A stretch of DNA of 57,373 nt. Origin: Litchfieldia alkalitelluris (GTDB taxonomy: Bacteria; Bacillota; Bacilli; Bacillales; Salisediminibacteriaceae). The stretch is taken from NCBI RefSeq assembly GCF_002153425.1, contig NZ_KZ119600.1:4417384-4474756 (forward strand), written 5' to 3'. The notes beneath the pieces are model-generated. The model was given only the letters and a program-made list of their open reading frames with translations. It was not told the origin of the DNA and made no database searches. Below are positions 28,190-35,807 of this stretch, in pieces. A program made the position numbers and the translations under genes. Every line of letters starts with the position of its first letter. Positions within the stretch are counted from its first letter, which is position 1.

Positions 28190-28597
28190 CTAACCTTTCC
28201 CTGATTGATTTTGATAGTTTCGAATCATCATCCCAGTGGCTTTAATCATGCTTTGTTTTTCATAATAAGGTTGTAACTCCTCGTCACACAATAAGTCCAC
28301 CATATACAATCCATCTAATTTCTGAAGCATCTGTTTTACTAGTTCATTACCAATCCCCTGACCTTGGAATTCTGGCACCACTTCCAACAATGGAATATAG
28401 GCCGACAACACCCCGTCACTAATGGCAGTAATAAATCCAACCACTTGCCCTGACTCTTCCTCCACTGCCAAAACAATATGACTGCTATTTTCCAACAGCT
28501 TCATATGTGTCTCTGGAGAAGGTGGGTTTGGCCACCCCACAAAAAATCCAGTAAGCTTATCTTTAGTTACACTATCTAATTTGTCTGTGTATCTCAT
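28190..28597 (-). CDS. GNAT family N-acetyltransferase
   Basis: 135 codons. Acetyl-CoA-dependent acetyltransferase fold: motif A is LLEVVPEFQGQGIGNELVKQM (about residues 69-89) with the Q-x-x-G-x-G acetyl-CoA loop. IVLAVEEESGQVVGFITA forms the preceding beta strands. The C-terminal YYEKQSM is typical. The substrate cannot be told. It follows the second sigma/anti-sigma pair on the same strand, with a REP hairpin between them, so cotranscription is uncertain. Confidence 0.88.
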   Translation of the reverse strand: MRYTDKLDSVTKDKLTGFFVGWPNPPSPETHMKLLENSSHIVLAVEEESGQVVGFITAISDGVLSAYIPLLEVVPEFQGQGIGNELVKQMLQKLDGLYMVDLLCDEELQPYYEKQSMIKATGMMIRNYQNQSGKG

Positions 28598-28621
28598 GTC
28601 ATTCTCCCCCTTTCAGTGTTT

Positions 28622-28651
28622 GTTCGATATAACAGTCGGTTACCTGGTAAC
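28622..28651 (+). repeat. REP, family A, overlapping the end of anti-sigma gene 2
   Basis: GTTC (28622-28625), 13 nt, then the perfect palindrome GTTACCTGGTAAC (28639-28651). On the minus strand the palindrome supplies the last codons (V-T-R) and the TAA stop of the anti-sigma gene. Confidence 0.82.
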
Positions 28652-29725
28652 GTTAATCACATCCACAATTTCCTCCATTAATTCATCGTCCAATTCTCCA
28701 GATATCATAATTTCTTCTGTTTGAATTGACATATTTACCTTAGGAGCGGTGATCATTTCCCCTTTAAAATAAAACGGTACTGTTTCCCCGATGTGGTTAC
28801 TCGTAAAGGCATAAACAAAACCATTTTGCACAAAACGAAACGTGACTACCGCCCCAGTTTCCTGCTCCCTTATCTGTGCAGATCCCGGTTCAATGTCCGA
28901 CAAATCTGCGATCAATCTGCCATCTTCACTGCGAATCTCCAGCACCTCCGCTCCATCAACCGTTTCCGCCTCGTCTTTGTACTCAAACGCAACCTCATCA
29001 ATTGCAGAATCATCATTGTGCCAACTAGTTTCCTTATCCCTTTCCTCCAAAACGATTCCTTTCATCTTCTCGAAAAAATCAACCTTCCCCTCACTCCGAT
29101 AAATATCCGCGGGTCCATCCATTGTGGCGTGCTCAAAAATATGCACGGTGCCTTCCTCATTAACAGTAACTGCTGTTGAAATATTCATCGCTTCATCGTG
29201 AACCATATTCACTAAATAACTGTCTGGCCTAGCAAAGTCTGGCTCATATTCTTCCGTTTTCATCTGCTCAACATCCATAGTCCGGATCTCACTCACTAAT
29301 TCCTTCAGCCTTTCATCATCAGGTGCTAGCTGAGAACTGCCACTAGAAACATTCGGCTCATCATACCAGTTAAAAAAAGCAAACTCGAAATCTTCCAGAT
29401 CATTTATATCACCAAACAGAAGCGTATCTCCAGTTTGTTCGCCACCTATCCCAGATCCCGAACCACTCTGTCCGAAATCGGTCAATACTGGCACCAACAA
29501 CAGTAGCATTATAACCGCTGCTCCCGCTACCGCCGCGTAATATTTCCACGGACTCTTCCCCTTCATTAAACTCACATCCTTTTCATTGTTCTCCAACTTT
29601 CGTGCCTCTAGTTTATCCGAAAACTGACGGTCCACATCTGCCTGCTCTCCGTCTGTTAACTCTAGCTTTATTTCAAGACCTGCAAAATCCTGGTCCAACA
29701 CACGCTTCTCCTCAAATCGTTTCAT
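28640..29725 (-). CDS. Probable transmembrane anti-sigma factor for ECF sigma copy 2
   Basis: 361 codons: a cytoplasmic N-terminus (1-57), PWKYYAAVAG, a membrane segment (about 62-82), a Gly/Ser-rich linker and a roughly 270-residue acidic extracellular domain of no recognised family. There is no zinc-binding Cys/His motif. The ATG overlaps the sigma gene's last 14 bases, with GGAGGGATACC nearby. The N-terminus MKRFEEK and the PWKYYA motif match the first pair's partner; the outer domains diverge more. The stop codon is inside a REP palindrome, so the original C-terminus may have been different. Confidence 0.7.
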   Translation of the reverse strand: MKRFEEKRVLDQDFAGLEIKLELTDGEQADVDRQFSDKLEARKLENNEKDVSLMKGKSPWKYYAAVAGAAVIMLLLLVPVLTDFGQSGSGSGIGGEQTGDTLLFGDINDLEDFEFAFFNWYDEPNVSSGSSQLAPDDERLKELVSEIRTMDVEQMKTEEYEPDFARPDSYLVNMVHDEAMNISTAVTVNEEGTVHIFEHATMDGPADIYRSEGKVDFFEKMKGIVLEERDKETSWHNDDSAIDEVAFEYKDEAETVDGAEVLEIRSEDGRLIADLSDIEPGSAQIREQETGAVVTFRFVQNGFVYAFTSNHIGETVPFYFKGEMITAPKVNMSIQTEEIMISGELDDELMEEIVDVINVTR

Positions 29726-30233
29726 GCTGGTATCCCTCCTTTTCCAGCTGCAACTTTAGTGCCTTCATTCCTCTAAACAATGTACTTTTCACTTTACCCT
29801 CCGACCAGTCAAGAACTTCAGACACTTCCTTTATGGAAAAACCCTTTAGTTTTCTCAGCACAATAACATCACGATATGTTCTCTTCAATTTGCCTAGTGC
29901 ATGATACAATTCCCTTTCAGTCTCATTTAGCGTAACAATTTTTTCTGGCGATCCAACATTGTCCACTGCCTTTGGTAATCGATCGAACAAATAGGCCACT
30001 GGTTTTTCCTTCCGAATCGTATCAATCGTGATATTACGAGCAATACGAAATAACCACCCTTTCACAGTACCCCCATCAAAAGACGAAAAATTATCATAGG
30101 CACGAAGGAACGTTTCCTGCATCAAATCCTTTGCTTTTTCATGATCCCCACACAAAAAGAGTACATATTGATAAATATCTCTATTATATTCGTTGTACCA
30201 TTTCTTCACTTTCTGTTTGTTTTCATTCTCCAA
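29712..30233 (-). CDS. ECF RNA polymerase sigma factor (copy 2)
   Basis: 173 codons, closely similar to 11172-11702. Region 2: DIYQYVLFLCGDHEKAKDLMQETFLRAYDNF (about 16-46), then WLFRIARNITIDTIRKEKP. Region 4: TYRDVIVLRKLKGFSIKEVSEVLDWSEGKVKSTLFRGMKALKLQL. The start is TTG at 30233 behind GGAGAAGGGACC, the same start codon as its paralogue. The 3' end overlaps the anti-sigma start by 14 nt. Two REP copies lie upstream, between it and the divergent gene at 30516. Confidence 0.9.
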   Translation of the reverse strand: MENENKQKVKKWYNEYNRDIYQYVLFLCGDHEKAKDLMQETFLRAYDNFSSFDGGTVKGWLFRIARNITIDTIRKEKPVAYLFDRLPKAVDNVGSPEKIVTLNETERELYHALGKLKRTYRDVIVLRKLKGFSIKEVSEVLDWSEGKVKSTLFRGMKALKLQLEKEGYQHETI

Positions 30234-30391
30234 AGTCCCCGGTCCCTTCTCCTCTAGAGTTATCTTCTCTCATCAACAAATCATTTTACTAAAATGATCT
30301 CTATCAAGCTCTTACACTATCAACGGATTTTTATCTATAAAGTTTCGAAAATGATTCATTTTCTTGGTGCATTATTTTTATAAACTGCTGC

Positions 30392-30421
30392 GTTCTCTAT
30401 ATAAGTCGATTACCAGCTAAC
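30392..30421 (+). repeat. REP, family A, first of a direct pair upstream of sigma copy 2
   Basis: GTTC (30392-30395), 13 nt with TATATA and ending GTCG, then imperfect hairpin ATTACCAGCTAAC (30409-30421). Confidence 0.75.
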
Positions 30422-30427
30422 ATAATA

Positions 30428-30457
30428 GCTCTTTATATAAGTCGGTTACCAGCTAAC
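30428..30457 (+). repeat. REP, family A, second of a direct pair
   Basis: GCTC (30428-30431, one base from GTTC), 13 nt, then GTTACCAGCTAAC (30445-30457). Copy-to-copy distance is exactly 36 bp, so this is a tandem duplication of the element. Confidence 0.75.
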
Positions 30458-30515
30458 ATAATATTGCTCCTCGCCTACTATACATGTGGAGACAACTTAT
30501 ATTAGAGGTGAGTAA

Positions 30516-30827
30516 ATGATAAATACAACTAGTGGTCGGAATGACCGATATACTAGCACTAACAATACGTACAATTCTAAAGCAACTGCTACTCTCGTAC
30601 TTGGCGTTTTGTCGCTCCTGTTATCGATCTTCGCATTTCTTGGATTCCCACTTGCTGTCATCGGCCTTGTCGTTGGGGTGGTCAGCCTTTTAGAAATAAA
30701 AAAAGAACCGCAGCCCGGAAAAGGTTTTGCTCTATTAGGTATTCTACTTTGCTGCCTTGCATTCCTTTACCCTATTATTCTGCTTATCCTAACCTATCCA
30801 CTTTTTACAACATTAAGCATTGCATGA
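30516..30827 (+). CDS. DUF4190-type small membrane protein
   Basis: 103 codons. A polar Asn/Thr-rich N-terminus (1-22) is followed by two hydrophobic hairpins (about 24-62 and 73-98), separated by a basic stretch with KKEPQPGKGFALLGILL. The ATATLVLGVLSLL opening and the GKGFA turn fit the DUF4190 family of unknown function. ATG at 30516 follows AGAGGTGAG. It is divergent from the sigma gene and shares a 282-bp upstream region containing two REPs. A regulatory link is possible but unproven. Confidence 0.7.
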   Translation: MINTTSGRNDRYTSTNNTYNSKATATLVLGVLSLLLSIFAFLGFPLAVIGLVVGVVSLLEIKKEPQPGKGFALLGILLCCLAFLYPIILLILTYPLFTTLSIA

Positions 30828-30947
30828 GACTGCCACTGTCTTTTTCGTTAAAATCCTGAATGGTAGCTAGAACTAGAGCAAGCGTCCATAGGGAAGGGAA
30901 TCGCCCGATGTGAAAATCAACTTCAAACGAAAACAGTCCCAACAAAA

Positions 30948-30986
30948 AACACCTCCATAACCTAAGTTTTAGGCCATAGAGGTGTT
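30948..30986. terminator. Bidirectional terminator between DUF4190 gene and sspH
   Basis: AACACCTC (30948-30955) pairs with GAGGTGTT (30979-30986), with inner CCTAA/TTAGG pairing. On the minus strand TTTTTTG follows and on the plus strand TTTTC. It lies just past the stop of the sspH-type gene and between convergent genes. Confidence 0.88.
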
Positions 30987-30994
30987 TTCACTTC

Positions 30995-31177
30995 TTATTG
31001 CTGCTCTTGTAAACTGTCTATAGACACGCTCTGCTTACTATTCGGCTCGTCTACTGGATGAATCGTCGCCATCCCGTTTGACTGATCTACATGTTCAATG
31101 TAAACCTGCTGCCCATTATACATGACATTCGCCATCGTTTGCGAGTTTGAAATTTCTTGTGCTCGTTGTGCATCCAT
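30995..31177 (-). CDS. sspH: Small acid-soluble spore protein, SspH family
   Basis: 60 codons. It matches the H-type minor SASP family found in the spore core: MDAQRAQEIS, then ANVMYNGQQVYIEHVD, then a region with AT-IHP-DEP, ending in a Leu/Gln-rich tail. ATG at 31177 has a near-perfect GGAGGTG. An in-frame start 17 codons further upstream has no site. Expression in the forespore is expected from the family; I did not identify its promoter. Confidence 0.9.
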   Translation of the reverse strand: MDAQRAQEISNSQTMANVMYNGQQVYIEHVDQSNGMATIHPVDEPNSKQSVSIDSLQEQQ

Positions 31178-31452
31178 TATGTAGCACCTCCTCTTGAAAA
31201 GTAAGCCGCATATGCTGAAAGGGAGCATGATAGCGACTTACAATATCCTTCATGCAATGAAAGTTAAATCATTGCGCCAGTTATACTATTTGTAAAATAA
31301 TCCATTACTATACATTTTTAATCAATTTTTTACAAAAGAGAACTACTATAACGGAAGAAGAGATAGGCGCTACAGAGCTTCTATTCCTGTGGAAAATGAA
31401 TAGCCTGCAGCTAACACCAGCACAATATTTGAATTTTGCCTACTTGGATATT

Positions 31453-32100
31453 TTAATTTAATGCCGAATCTACCAAAGCTTTTTTATACATACGCCGAAG
31501 TAACAAGTAAATGAGTAGATATACCACTAAATAACCAAACAAATACAGCGTGGAAAAAGTAGATATACCACTAAATCGAATGATATGAAGAATGTATGAC
31601 CCAAGGGGGAGTACAAGCAGAATTAACATAAAAACCTTTGTATAACGTAGAACCTTATATCTTAATGGATCAAACTTGAACCAAAAAAAACCGACAATGA
31701 CAGCGCCCGCAATAAGGAATTTTACTAGATTTGAAATCATTAGGGTTGCTATGTTTTCCGCAACCTCACCATAATAAATCGGTAAACTCATCAGGGAAAG
31801 AGCTCCAAGTAAAAACCCCAGTGCAAGCTGAAAACCAACGTTTCCCCCTTTATAGTTCAAGTCAAATTCTCTGTTATATTGGTCAACGATCTGCTTCCCA
31901 AGCTCCTGCGATGGTAGAAAGGACGCCACAGCCTGCCGCTCCGCCTCTTCCTTACTACAACTTTCCTGCTCCATCAATTCTTCTGCCGTCGAAACGAGAT
32001 CATCTTTTACTTCATTTATATGTCCTATCCTTTGTTTTTCGGGCAAAAACCTGAGTTTTACCTCAAGCTGAGCAAGATAATCCTTCAGCGGTTCACTCAT
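31453..32100 (-). CDS. HAAS-domain membrane protein paired with PadR regulator
   Basis: 215 codons. The N-terminal 80 residues are an alpha-helical HAAS-like domain (PLKDYLAQLEVKLRFLP, EEAERQAVASFLPSQELGKQI), then four predicted helices (about 90-205). Such proteins are commonly the second gene of PadR operons and resemble DUF1700/DUF1129 membrane proteins. ATG at 32100 has AGGAAGGTG upstream and overlaps the PadR stop by 8 nt, indicating translational coupling. Specific function unknown. Confidence 0.8.
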   Translation of the reverse strand: MSEPLKDYLAQLEVKLRFLPEKQRIGHINEVKDDLVSTAEELMEQESCSKEEAERQAVASFLPSQELGKQIVDQYNREFDLNYKGGNVGFQLALGFLLGALSLMSLPIYYGEVAENIATLMISNLVKFLIAGAVIVGFFWFKFDPLRYKVLRYTKVFMLILLVLPLGSYILHIIRFSGISTFSTLYLFGYLVVYLLIYLLLRRMYKKALVDSALN

Positions 32101-32437
32101 CCGTATCACCTTCCTTTAGGGACACAAGAAAACCGTTCAGTCTTTGAAAATAATCGTAACGCTCCTTCAAAACCTGGTCGCCCTCCTTCGTTGAATGATA
32201 ATACTTCCTACTCCTTCCTTCATGTTCTTCCTGGTAAAACTTGATCCAGCCGTTGTTCGTTAGCCGTCTTAAAATGGGGTAAATGGATCCGCTCGCTAGA
32301 TTAACAACGCCACCCTGTTGTAGCTCCTTCGTAATTTCATACCCATACATTGGCTTCTTACTAACTAAAAGTAAAATTGCCAATTCAAACATTCCCTTTG
32401 ACAACTGATTATTCCAATCTAAATTTTTACTATTCAT
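32093..32437 (-). CDS. PadR family transcriptional regulator
   Basis: 114 codons. Winged-helix PadR repressor: FELAILLLVSKKPMYGYEI, the recognition region LASGSIYPILRRLTNNGWI and the wing EGRSRKYYHSTKEG, ending in a short dimerisation helix. The ATG at 32437 is chosen because the predicted transcription start lies 1-2 nt before it; the ATG 3 codons upstream would be outside the mRNA. No ribosome-binding site is present, so the message may be leaderless. Operator-like sequences overlap its promoter, suggesting autorepression. Confidence 0.9.
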   Translation of the reverse strand: MNSKNLDWNNQLSKGMFELAILLLVSKKPMYGYEITKELQQGGVVNLASGSIYPILRRLTNNGWIKFYQEEHEGRSRKYYHSTKEGDQVLKERYDYFQRLNGFLVSLKEGDTDE

Positions 32438-32444
32438 ACTACAC

Positions 32445-32473
32445 AATATATCTTACACAACTATATGTGTCAA
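32445..32473 (-). promoter_or_regulatory. Sigma-A promoter of the padR-HAAS operon
   Basis: TTGACA (32468-32473) and TATATT (32445-32450) on the minus strand, exactly 17 bp apart. Transcription would begin about 7 nt after the -10, at or next to the ATG at 32437. Confidence 0.75.
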
Positions 32474-32488
32474 TCAACTATATAGTTG
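32455..32488. promoter_or_regulatory. Probable PadR operator
   Basis: The perfect palindrome CAACTATATAGTTG (32475-32488) lies just upstream of the -35. ACACAACTATATGTGT (32455-32470) covers the spacer between -35 and -10. Both share AACTATAT. Location and symmetry fit binding by the PadR protein encoded downstream; this is inferred. Confidence 0.6.
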
Positions 32489-32626
32489 TTATACACCTAT
32501 TCTATATAAGAAAAAGAGGCTGGTTGTCCTCATCAAGGTGGAATGAACACTGCACTGTATTAACTCCCAGAAATTTGGTTGCGTGTGTTATTATTAGAAT
32601 ATTACATAATTTTGGAGGCTACATTC

Positions 32627-33004
32627 ATGAATGATCCTATGTTAGTAACACTGATTATTATTTTAGTCGTCTATTTATTTACAGATCTTTTACTGCGTAA
32701 AAAGAAAGGTCATAAGCTCAGCAAATCGTTTATCAAGAATGTTTTTCATAATCGAAACAAACTCTTCATTGCAATTGATATCTTATTAGTTATTGCATTT
32801 TTAGGTGTTGCAGCTTATGCCTCTACCAGATTTCCTCCAACATATTCTCCCCTTTTACTATTTACTTTTCTAGCATTTATCAATTTTTTGCGTGGCTTAG
32901 AGGAGTGGTTATACAAGCGAGAGGAAAAGGAGTATCAGCATAGCTGGTTAGCAGTGGGGTTTCTTTTAGTCTTTCTCACAGTTGGTTTTGTGTACATTCC
33001 TTAG
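32627..33004 (+). CDS. DUF4181-like membrane protein
   Basis: 125 codons, four predicted membrane helices (about 5-20, 45-62, 70-85, 104-123). A basic segment follows helix 1 (RKKKGHKLSKSF) and LRGLEEWLYKREEKEY precedes the last helix. The pattern resembles DUF4181 proteins of Bacillaceae, but the match is weak. The ATG at 32627 has TTGGAGG at the right distance. Monocistronic, divergent from padR. Confidence 0.6.
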   Translation: MNDPMLVTLIIILVVYLFTDLLLRKKKGHKLSKSFIKNVFHNRNKLFIAIDILLVIAFLGVAAYASTRFPPTYSPLLLFTFLAFINFLRGLEEWLYKREEKEYQHSWLAVGFLLVFLTVGFVYIP

Positions 33005-33045
33005 ACATTTTTAGTGCTCCTCCTTTGAGATAAACAAAAACGGAA

Positions 33046-33084
33046 AGAACCTGCTGTGGGACAAAGTCACCACGAACAGGTTCT
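33046..33084 (-). terminator. Terminator of the SGNH hydrolase gene
   Basis: AGAACCTG (33046-33053) pairs with CAGGTTCT (33077-33084), with inner GTGG/CCAC. On the minus strand TTCCGTTTTTG follows. It lies about 50 bp past the gene at 33135. Confidence 0.7.
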
Positions 33085-33134
33085 AGCTCCGTTCAATAAT
33101 ATTAGCTATGTTTTCCCAAAAGGGAAGTAAATGT

Positions 33135-33794
33135 TTAAGCTTTGTTCCAGTCGAAACCCACTGTTTTCAAGAATGCGCGTGTAATTGTCATATGGCCAGC
33201 AGCGCTTGGGTGTACGCGATCCCACGCCAATGTTGCTGGATAGAGCTCTTTCAGCTGCTCGTTGAATGCGGCTTGGGTATCGACAATCTGGCAATTGTAT
33301 TTTTCTGCGATTTCCTTCACAGCTCGTCCGTACTCGTCCATCGTCTTCCGCATAGCATCTGCCTCATTCGTTTCAAGATAGAATGGTGTCATAAGGACAA
33401 GGCCACCGTTAAGTTTCGGTTTCGTCACTGTCACGAGCTCCTCTAATGTCTCCTTGTATTCTTTCAGTTGGACGTGCTTCTCTGGTTGAGTCGGCAGGTC
33501 GTACTGGCGCCAAACATCGTTAATTCCAATCATGATCACTAGCCAATCTGGACTTGGTTTTATGACGTCCGTCTCCCATCTTGCCTTTAGATTGCGCACG
33601 GTATGGCCGTTAATTCCTTTGTTCACCACACGAATGCCAAGCTCTGGATAGACTGATTGGAGGAGTGCATCCACTTGGGAAACATATCCTGTTCCAAGTG
33701 CTCCAAAATTCCCTTCTCCTTCTGGCTTTGCGCGATCACAATCTGTAATGGAGTCTCCGATAAAAAGTAGTTTTTGTCCTTTTTCAAGCTTCAT
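33135..33794 (-). CDS. SGNH/GDSL hydrolase
   Basis: 219 codons, cytoplasmic (no signal peptide). All four SGNH blocks are present: FIGDSITD (Ser nucleophile), NKGINGHT (Gly), MIGINDVWR (Asn) and WDRVHPSAAGHM (Asp and His). These lipase/esterase-fold enzymes often deacetylate sugars or cleave esters, but the substrate is not readable. ATG at 33794 follows ACCAACG-type sequence without a strong Shine-Dalgarno. The gene lies 32 bp after the polysaccharide deacetylase on the same strand, so the two are likely cotranscribed and may act on related acetylated carbohydrates. Confidence 0.9.
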   Translation of the reverse strand: MKLEKGQKLLFIGDSITDCDRAKPEGEGNFGALGTGYVSQVDALLQSVYPELGIRVVNKGINGHTVRNLKARWETDVIKPSPDWLVIMIGINDVWRQYDLPTQPEKHVQLKEYKETLEELVTVTKPKLNGGLVLMTPFYLETNEADAMRKTMDEYGRAVKEIAEKYNCQIVDTQAAFNEQLKELYPATLAWDRVHPSAAGHMTITRAFLKTVGFDWNKA

Positions 33795-33826
33795 CGTTGG
33801 TTCCGCCTTTCCATTATGTAAAGTGT

Positions 33827-34477
33827 TTAGGTCGTTGTGGTTGCCAATTTAAGTAGTTCACTGACAGTTACGAGTTCGTACCCTTCTTCGGTAAGCTCCT
33901 TGACTAGCATTTTAACGGCCTCAATCGTTTGTGATCTGTCGTTATAGCCGTCGTGAAAAAGGAGGACGCTTCCGTTAACTAAGCTTTCTTTCGTTTTCGT
34001 ATAAATGTGATCCACGCCAGGCATCTCCCAGTCGAGTGCTTCCGGGTTCCCTGCACCAATCATTTTGTAGTTAAATTCTTGGGTGATTGCAACCGTTTCT
34101 TCATTAAAATCAAAGTATGGTGCCCTGAATGTAGTCGGTGCCTGACCAGTTATCTCTGTTATTGTTTCATGTGCTTTATCAATTTCTTGGCGATGGTCTG
34201 CTGTGGAGTTTGATTTTGTCAACATCGGATGGGTGTAGGTATGATTCCCAATTTCGTGTCCCTCTTCTACCACTTTTTTTGCTAGCTCAGGATATTGCGT
34301 CATATGTTCTCCTATCATGTAGAACGTTGCTTTGCCTCCAGCTTGGCGAAATATATCCAGCACTTGTGGTGTATAGATTGGATTCGGCCCATCGTCGAAA
34401 GTGAATGCAACCGCTTTCCGATCTCCTTTTATATGTACTGCATGAATGTTTGGGTCATTTGCATTTGCTGCTGTCAT
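33827..34477 (-). CDS. Polysaccharide deacetylase (NodB, CE4 family)
   Basis: 216 codons. NodB homology domain: TFDDGPNP (catalytic base and metal Asp), GHEIGNHTYTHP (two metal His), RAPYFDFNEET and LLFHDGYND (catalytic His). No signal peptide or membrane anchor, unusual for enzymes that deacetylate wall polymers; a cytoplasmic substrate or non-classical export is possible. GGAGAGGTAAATTCTC precedes ATG at 34477. It is upstream partner of the SGNH hydrolase. Confidence 0.92.
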   Translation of the reverse strand: MTAANANDPNIHAVHIKGDRKAVAFTFDDGPNPIYTPQVLDIFRQAGGKATFYMIGEHMTQYPELAKKVVEEGHEIGNHTYTHPMLTKSNSTADHRQEIDKAHETITEITGQAPTTFRAPYFDFNEETVAITQEFNYKMIGAGNPEALDWEMPGVDHIYTKTKESLVNGSVLLFHDGYNDRSQTIEAVKMLVKELTEEGYELVTVSELLKLATTTT

Positions 34478-34818
34478 GAGAATTTACCTCTCCTTTTATT
34501 TGAAGTATATGATAAATTATCTCATTACTTTTTGAATTGCGCTATATTTTTACTTGCATTAATTTTGATAGTCAAGGCGTGGTTGTGGGCGTGGATTTTG
34601 GCGTTTCTCGCAGTTTCATCTTAACGGTGCTGTTCTATTATTTTTCATGTGAAAAATCCCGACTGTGGCGATGACATATTTCTAACCTCATTTTTATGCA
34701 ATTTAGTTTTAGATATCATCAATAACATAGCTTGATTGAATATTGTCGACACTAAATCTATTAATCTGCATAACAAGTGAGGTTCCCCTTACAGAGCTTT
34801 ATTACAATCTTTGTATTT
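34478..34818. other. Gene-free gap between deacetylase and His-rich protein gene
   Basis: 341 bp. I see no gene, no strong hairpin and no repeat here. Confidence 0.5.
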
Positions 34819-35316
34819 TCAATCTGTTACTGTTACCTCTGTTTTGAAGGCGATTTCCTTACCTTCTAGTGTGAAAACTTCGTGGTTATGACCATTTAAT
34901 GAGATTTTAATTTCGTATGTACCAGGTGCTAGACTTGGTAAAGTTATTTTCTGTTCAAAAATCGATCCTATTTTTTCCCCATTAATGTATAAGTGAGCAT
35001 GTCCTTCATCTAGCCTTTGCTCAACTCCAGTTAAACCTGCCTTCTCAGGAGTGAATGTGAAATTTGATGTTTTTAAGGTAACTTGCCACACTCCATCACG
35101 TCGTTCATGAATCACTCCTTCAATGGTTGGCGCGTCTTCAGCTTGCTCCTCAGGGATATCAATAGATCCAAGGCCATGTGCCATGACATCTTGAGTATGA
35201 GGGTGATCGTGTGGGTTCGGGTTTGGGTGCGAATGATGATGACGGCTTTCCTGATAAAAATAAAGAGTGGTTGCAACAAAGGAAAATATAACAAAGAAGC
35301 TGATTATCCTATACAT
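34819..35316 (-). CDS. Membrane-anchored or secreted histidine-rich protein, probable metal binder
   Basis: 165 codons. A hydrophobic N-terminal segment (about 3-20) is followed by a His-rich stretch (25-48: SRHHHSHPNPNPHDHPHTQD) and a beta-rich domain. The latter has GHAHLYINGEKIG, SLAPGTYEIKISLNGHNHEVF and several further His. The domain resembles copper- or metal-handling extracytoplasmic domains, but I cannot name a family. AAAAGGAGG precedes ATG at 35316, 23 nt after the DUF2243 stop, so the two are an operon. Confidence 0.65.
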   Translation of the reverse strand: MYRIISFFVIFSFVATTLYFYQESRHHHSHPNPNPHDHPHTQDVMAHGLGSIDIPEEQAEDAPTIEGVIHERRDGVWQVTLKTSNFTFTPEKAGLTGVEQRLDEGHAHLYINGEKIGSIFEQKITLPSLAPGTYEIKISLNGHNHEVFTLEGKEIAFKTEVTVTD

Positions 35317-35339
35317 TATGCTCTACCTCCTTTTTCCAA

Positions 35340-35807
35340 TTATCCCGTGATTGTAGTAGGTGTCGTTCTTCTACCTCGTTTTATCAGCAAACCTACAACA
35401 ATCAAAATAACCCCTGAAGCCAAAAATGCTAAGTCATACATTAATGGATTAGCAGCGTCAGGCCTCACTCTATGTATCTCTAAAATGTGATGGTTGATGA
35501 TGCCTTCAATGAGGTTAAAAGTTCCACCACCAATCATGAAATATCCTACAAGCAATCGCACACCTTTGGACAAGTCAGTCGGATTTCCTGCGAGCCACAA
35601 AATCACACCTCCAGCTACAAGTGTTATCGTTGTGGCAAAATGAAAGATTCCATCGCTCATAATTTGTCCCGTTCGATCCGTATCCATGACTACACTATGC
35701 CATTGTAAAATCTGATGAAACATGATTCCGTCCATGGCGCCTAAAAAACCAAACCCTAATATAAAGCTACCAATTACAATTAGTTTCCTTTTCGTTTTTA
35801 CGCTCAA
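35340..35807 (-). CDS. DUF2243 membrane protein
   Basis: 155 codons with four predicted helices. GFLGAMDGIMFHQILQWHSV is the DUF2243 signature (about 20-39), and His residues recur in the helices (IFHFATT, INHHILEIHRVRPDA). The start is TTG at 35807 behind GGAGGG. Function unknown. It is linked to the downstream His-rich protein, which suggests a shared role with a metal or haem, by inference only. Confidence 0.85.
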   Translation of the reverse strand: MSVKTKRKLIVIGSFILGFGFLGAMDGIMFHQILQWHSVVMDTDRTGQIMSDGIFHFATTITLVAGGVILWLAGNPTDLSKGVRLLVGYFMIGGGTFNLIEGIINHHILEIHRVRPDAANPLMYDLAFLASGVILIVVGLLIKRGRRTTPTTITG

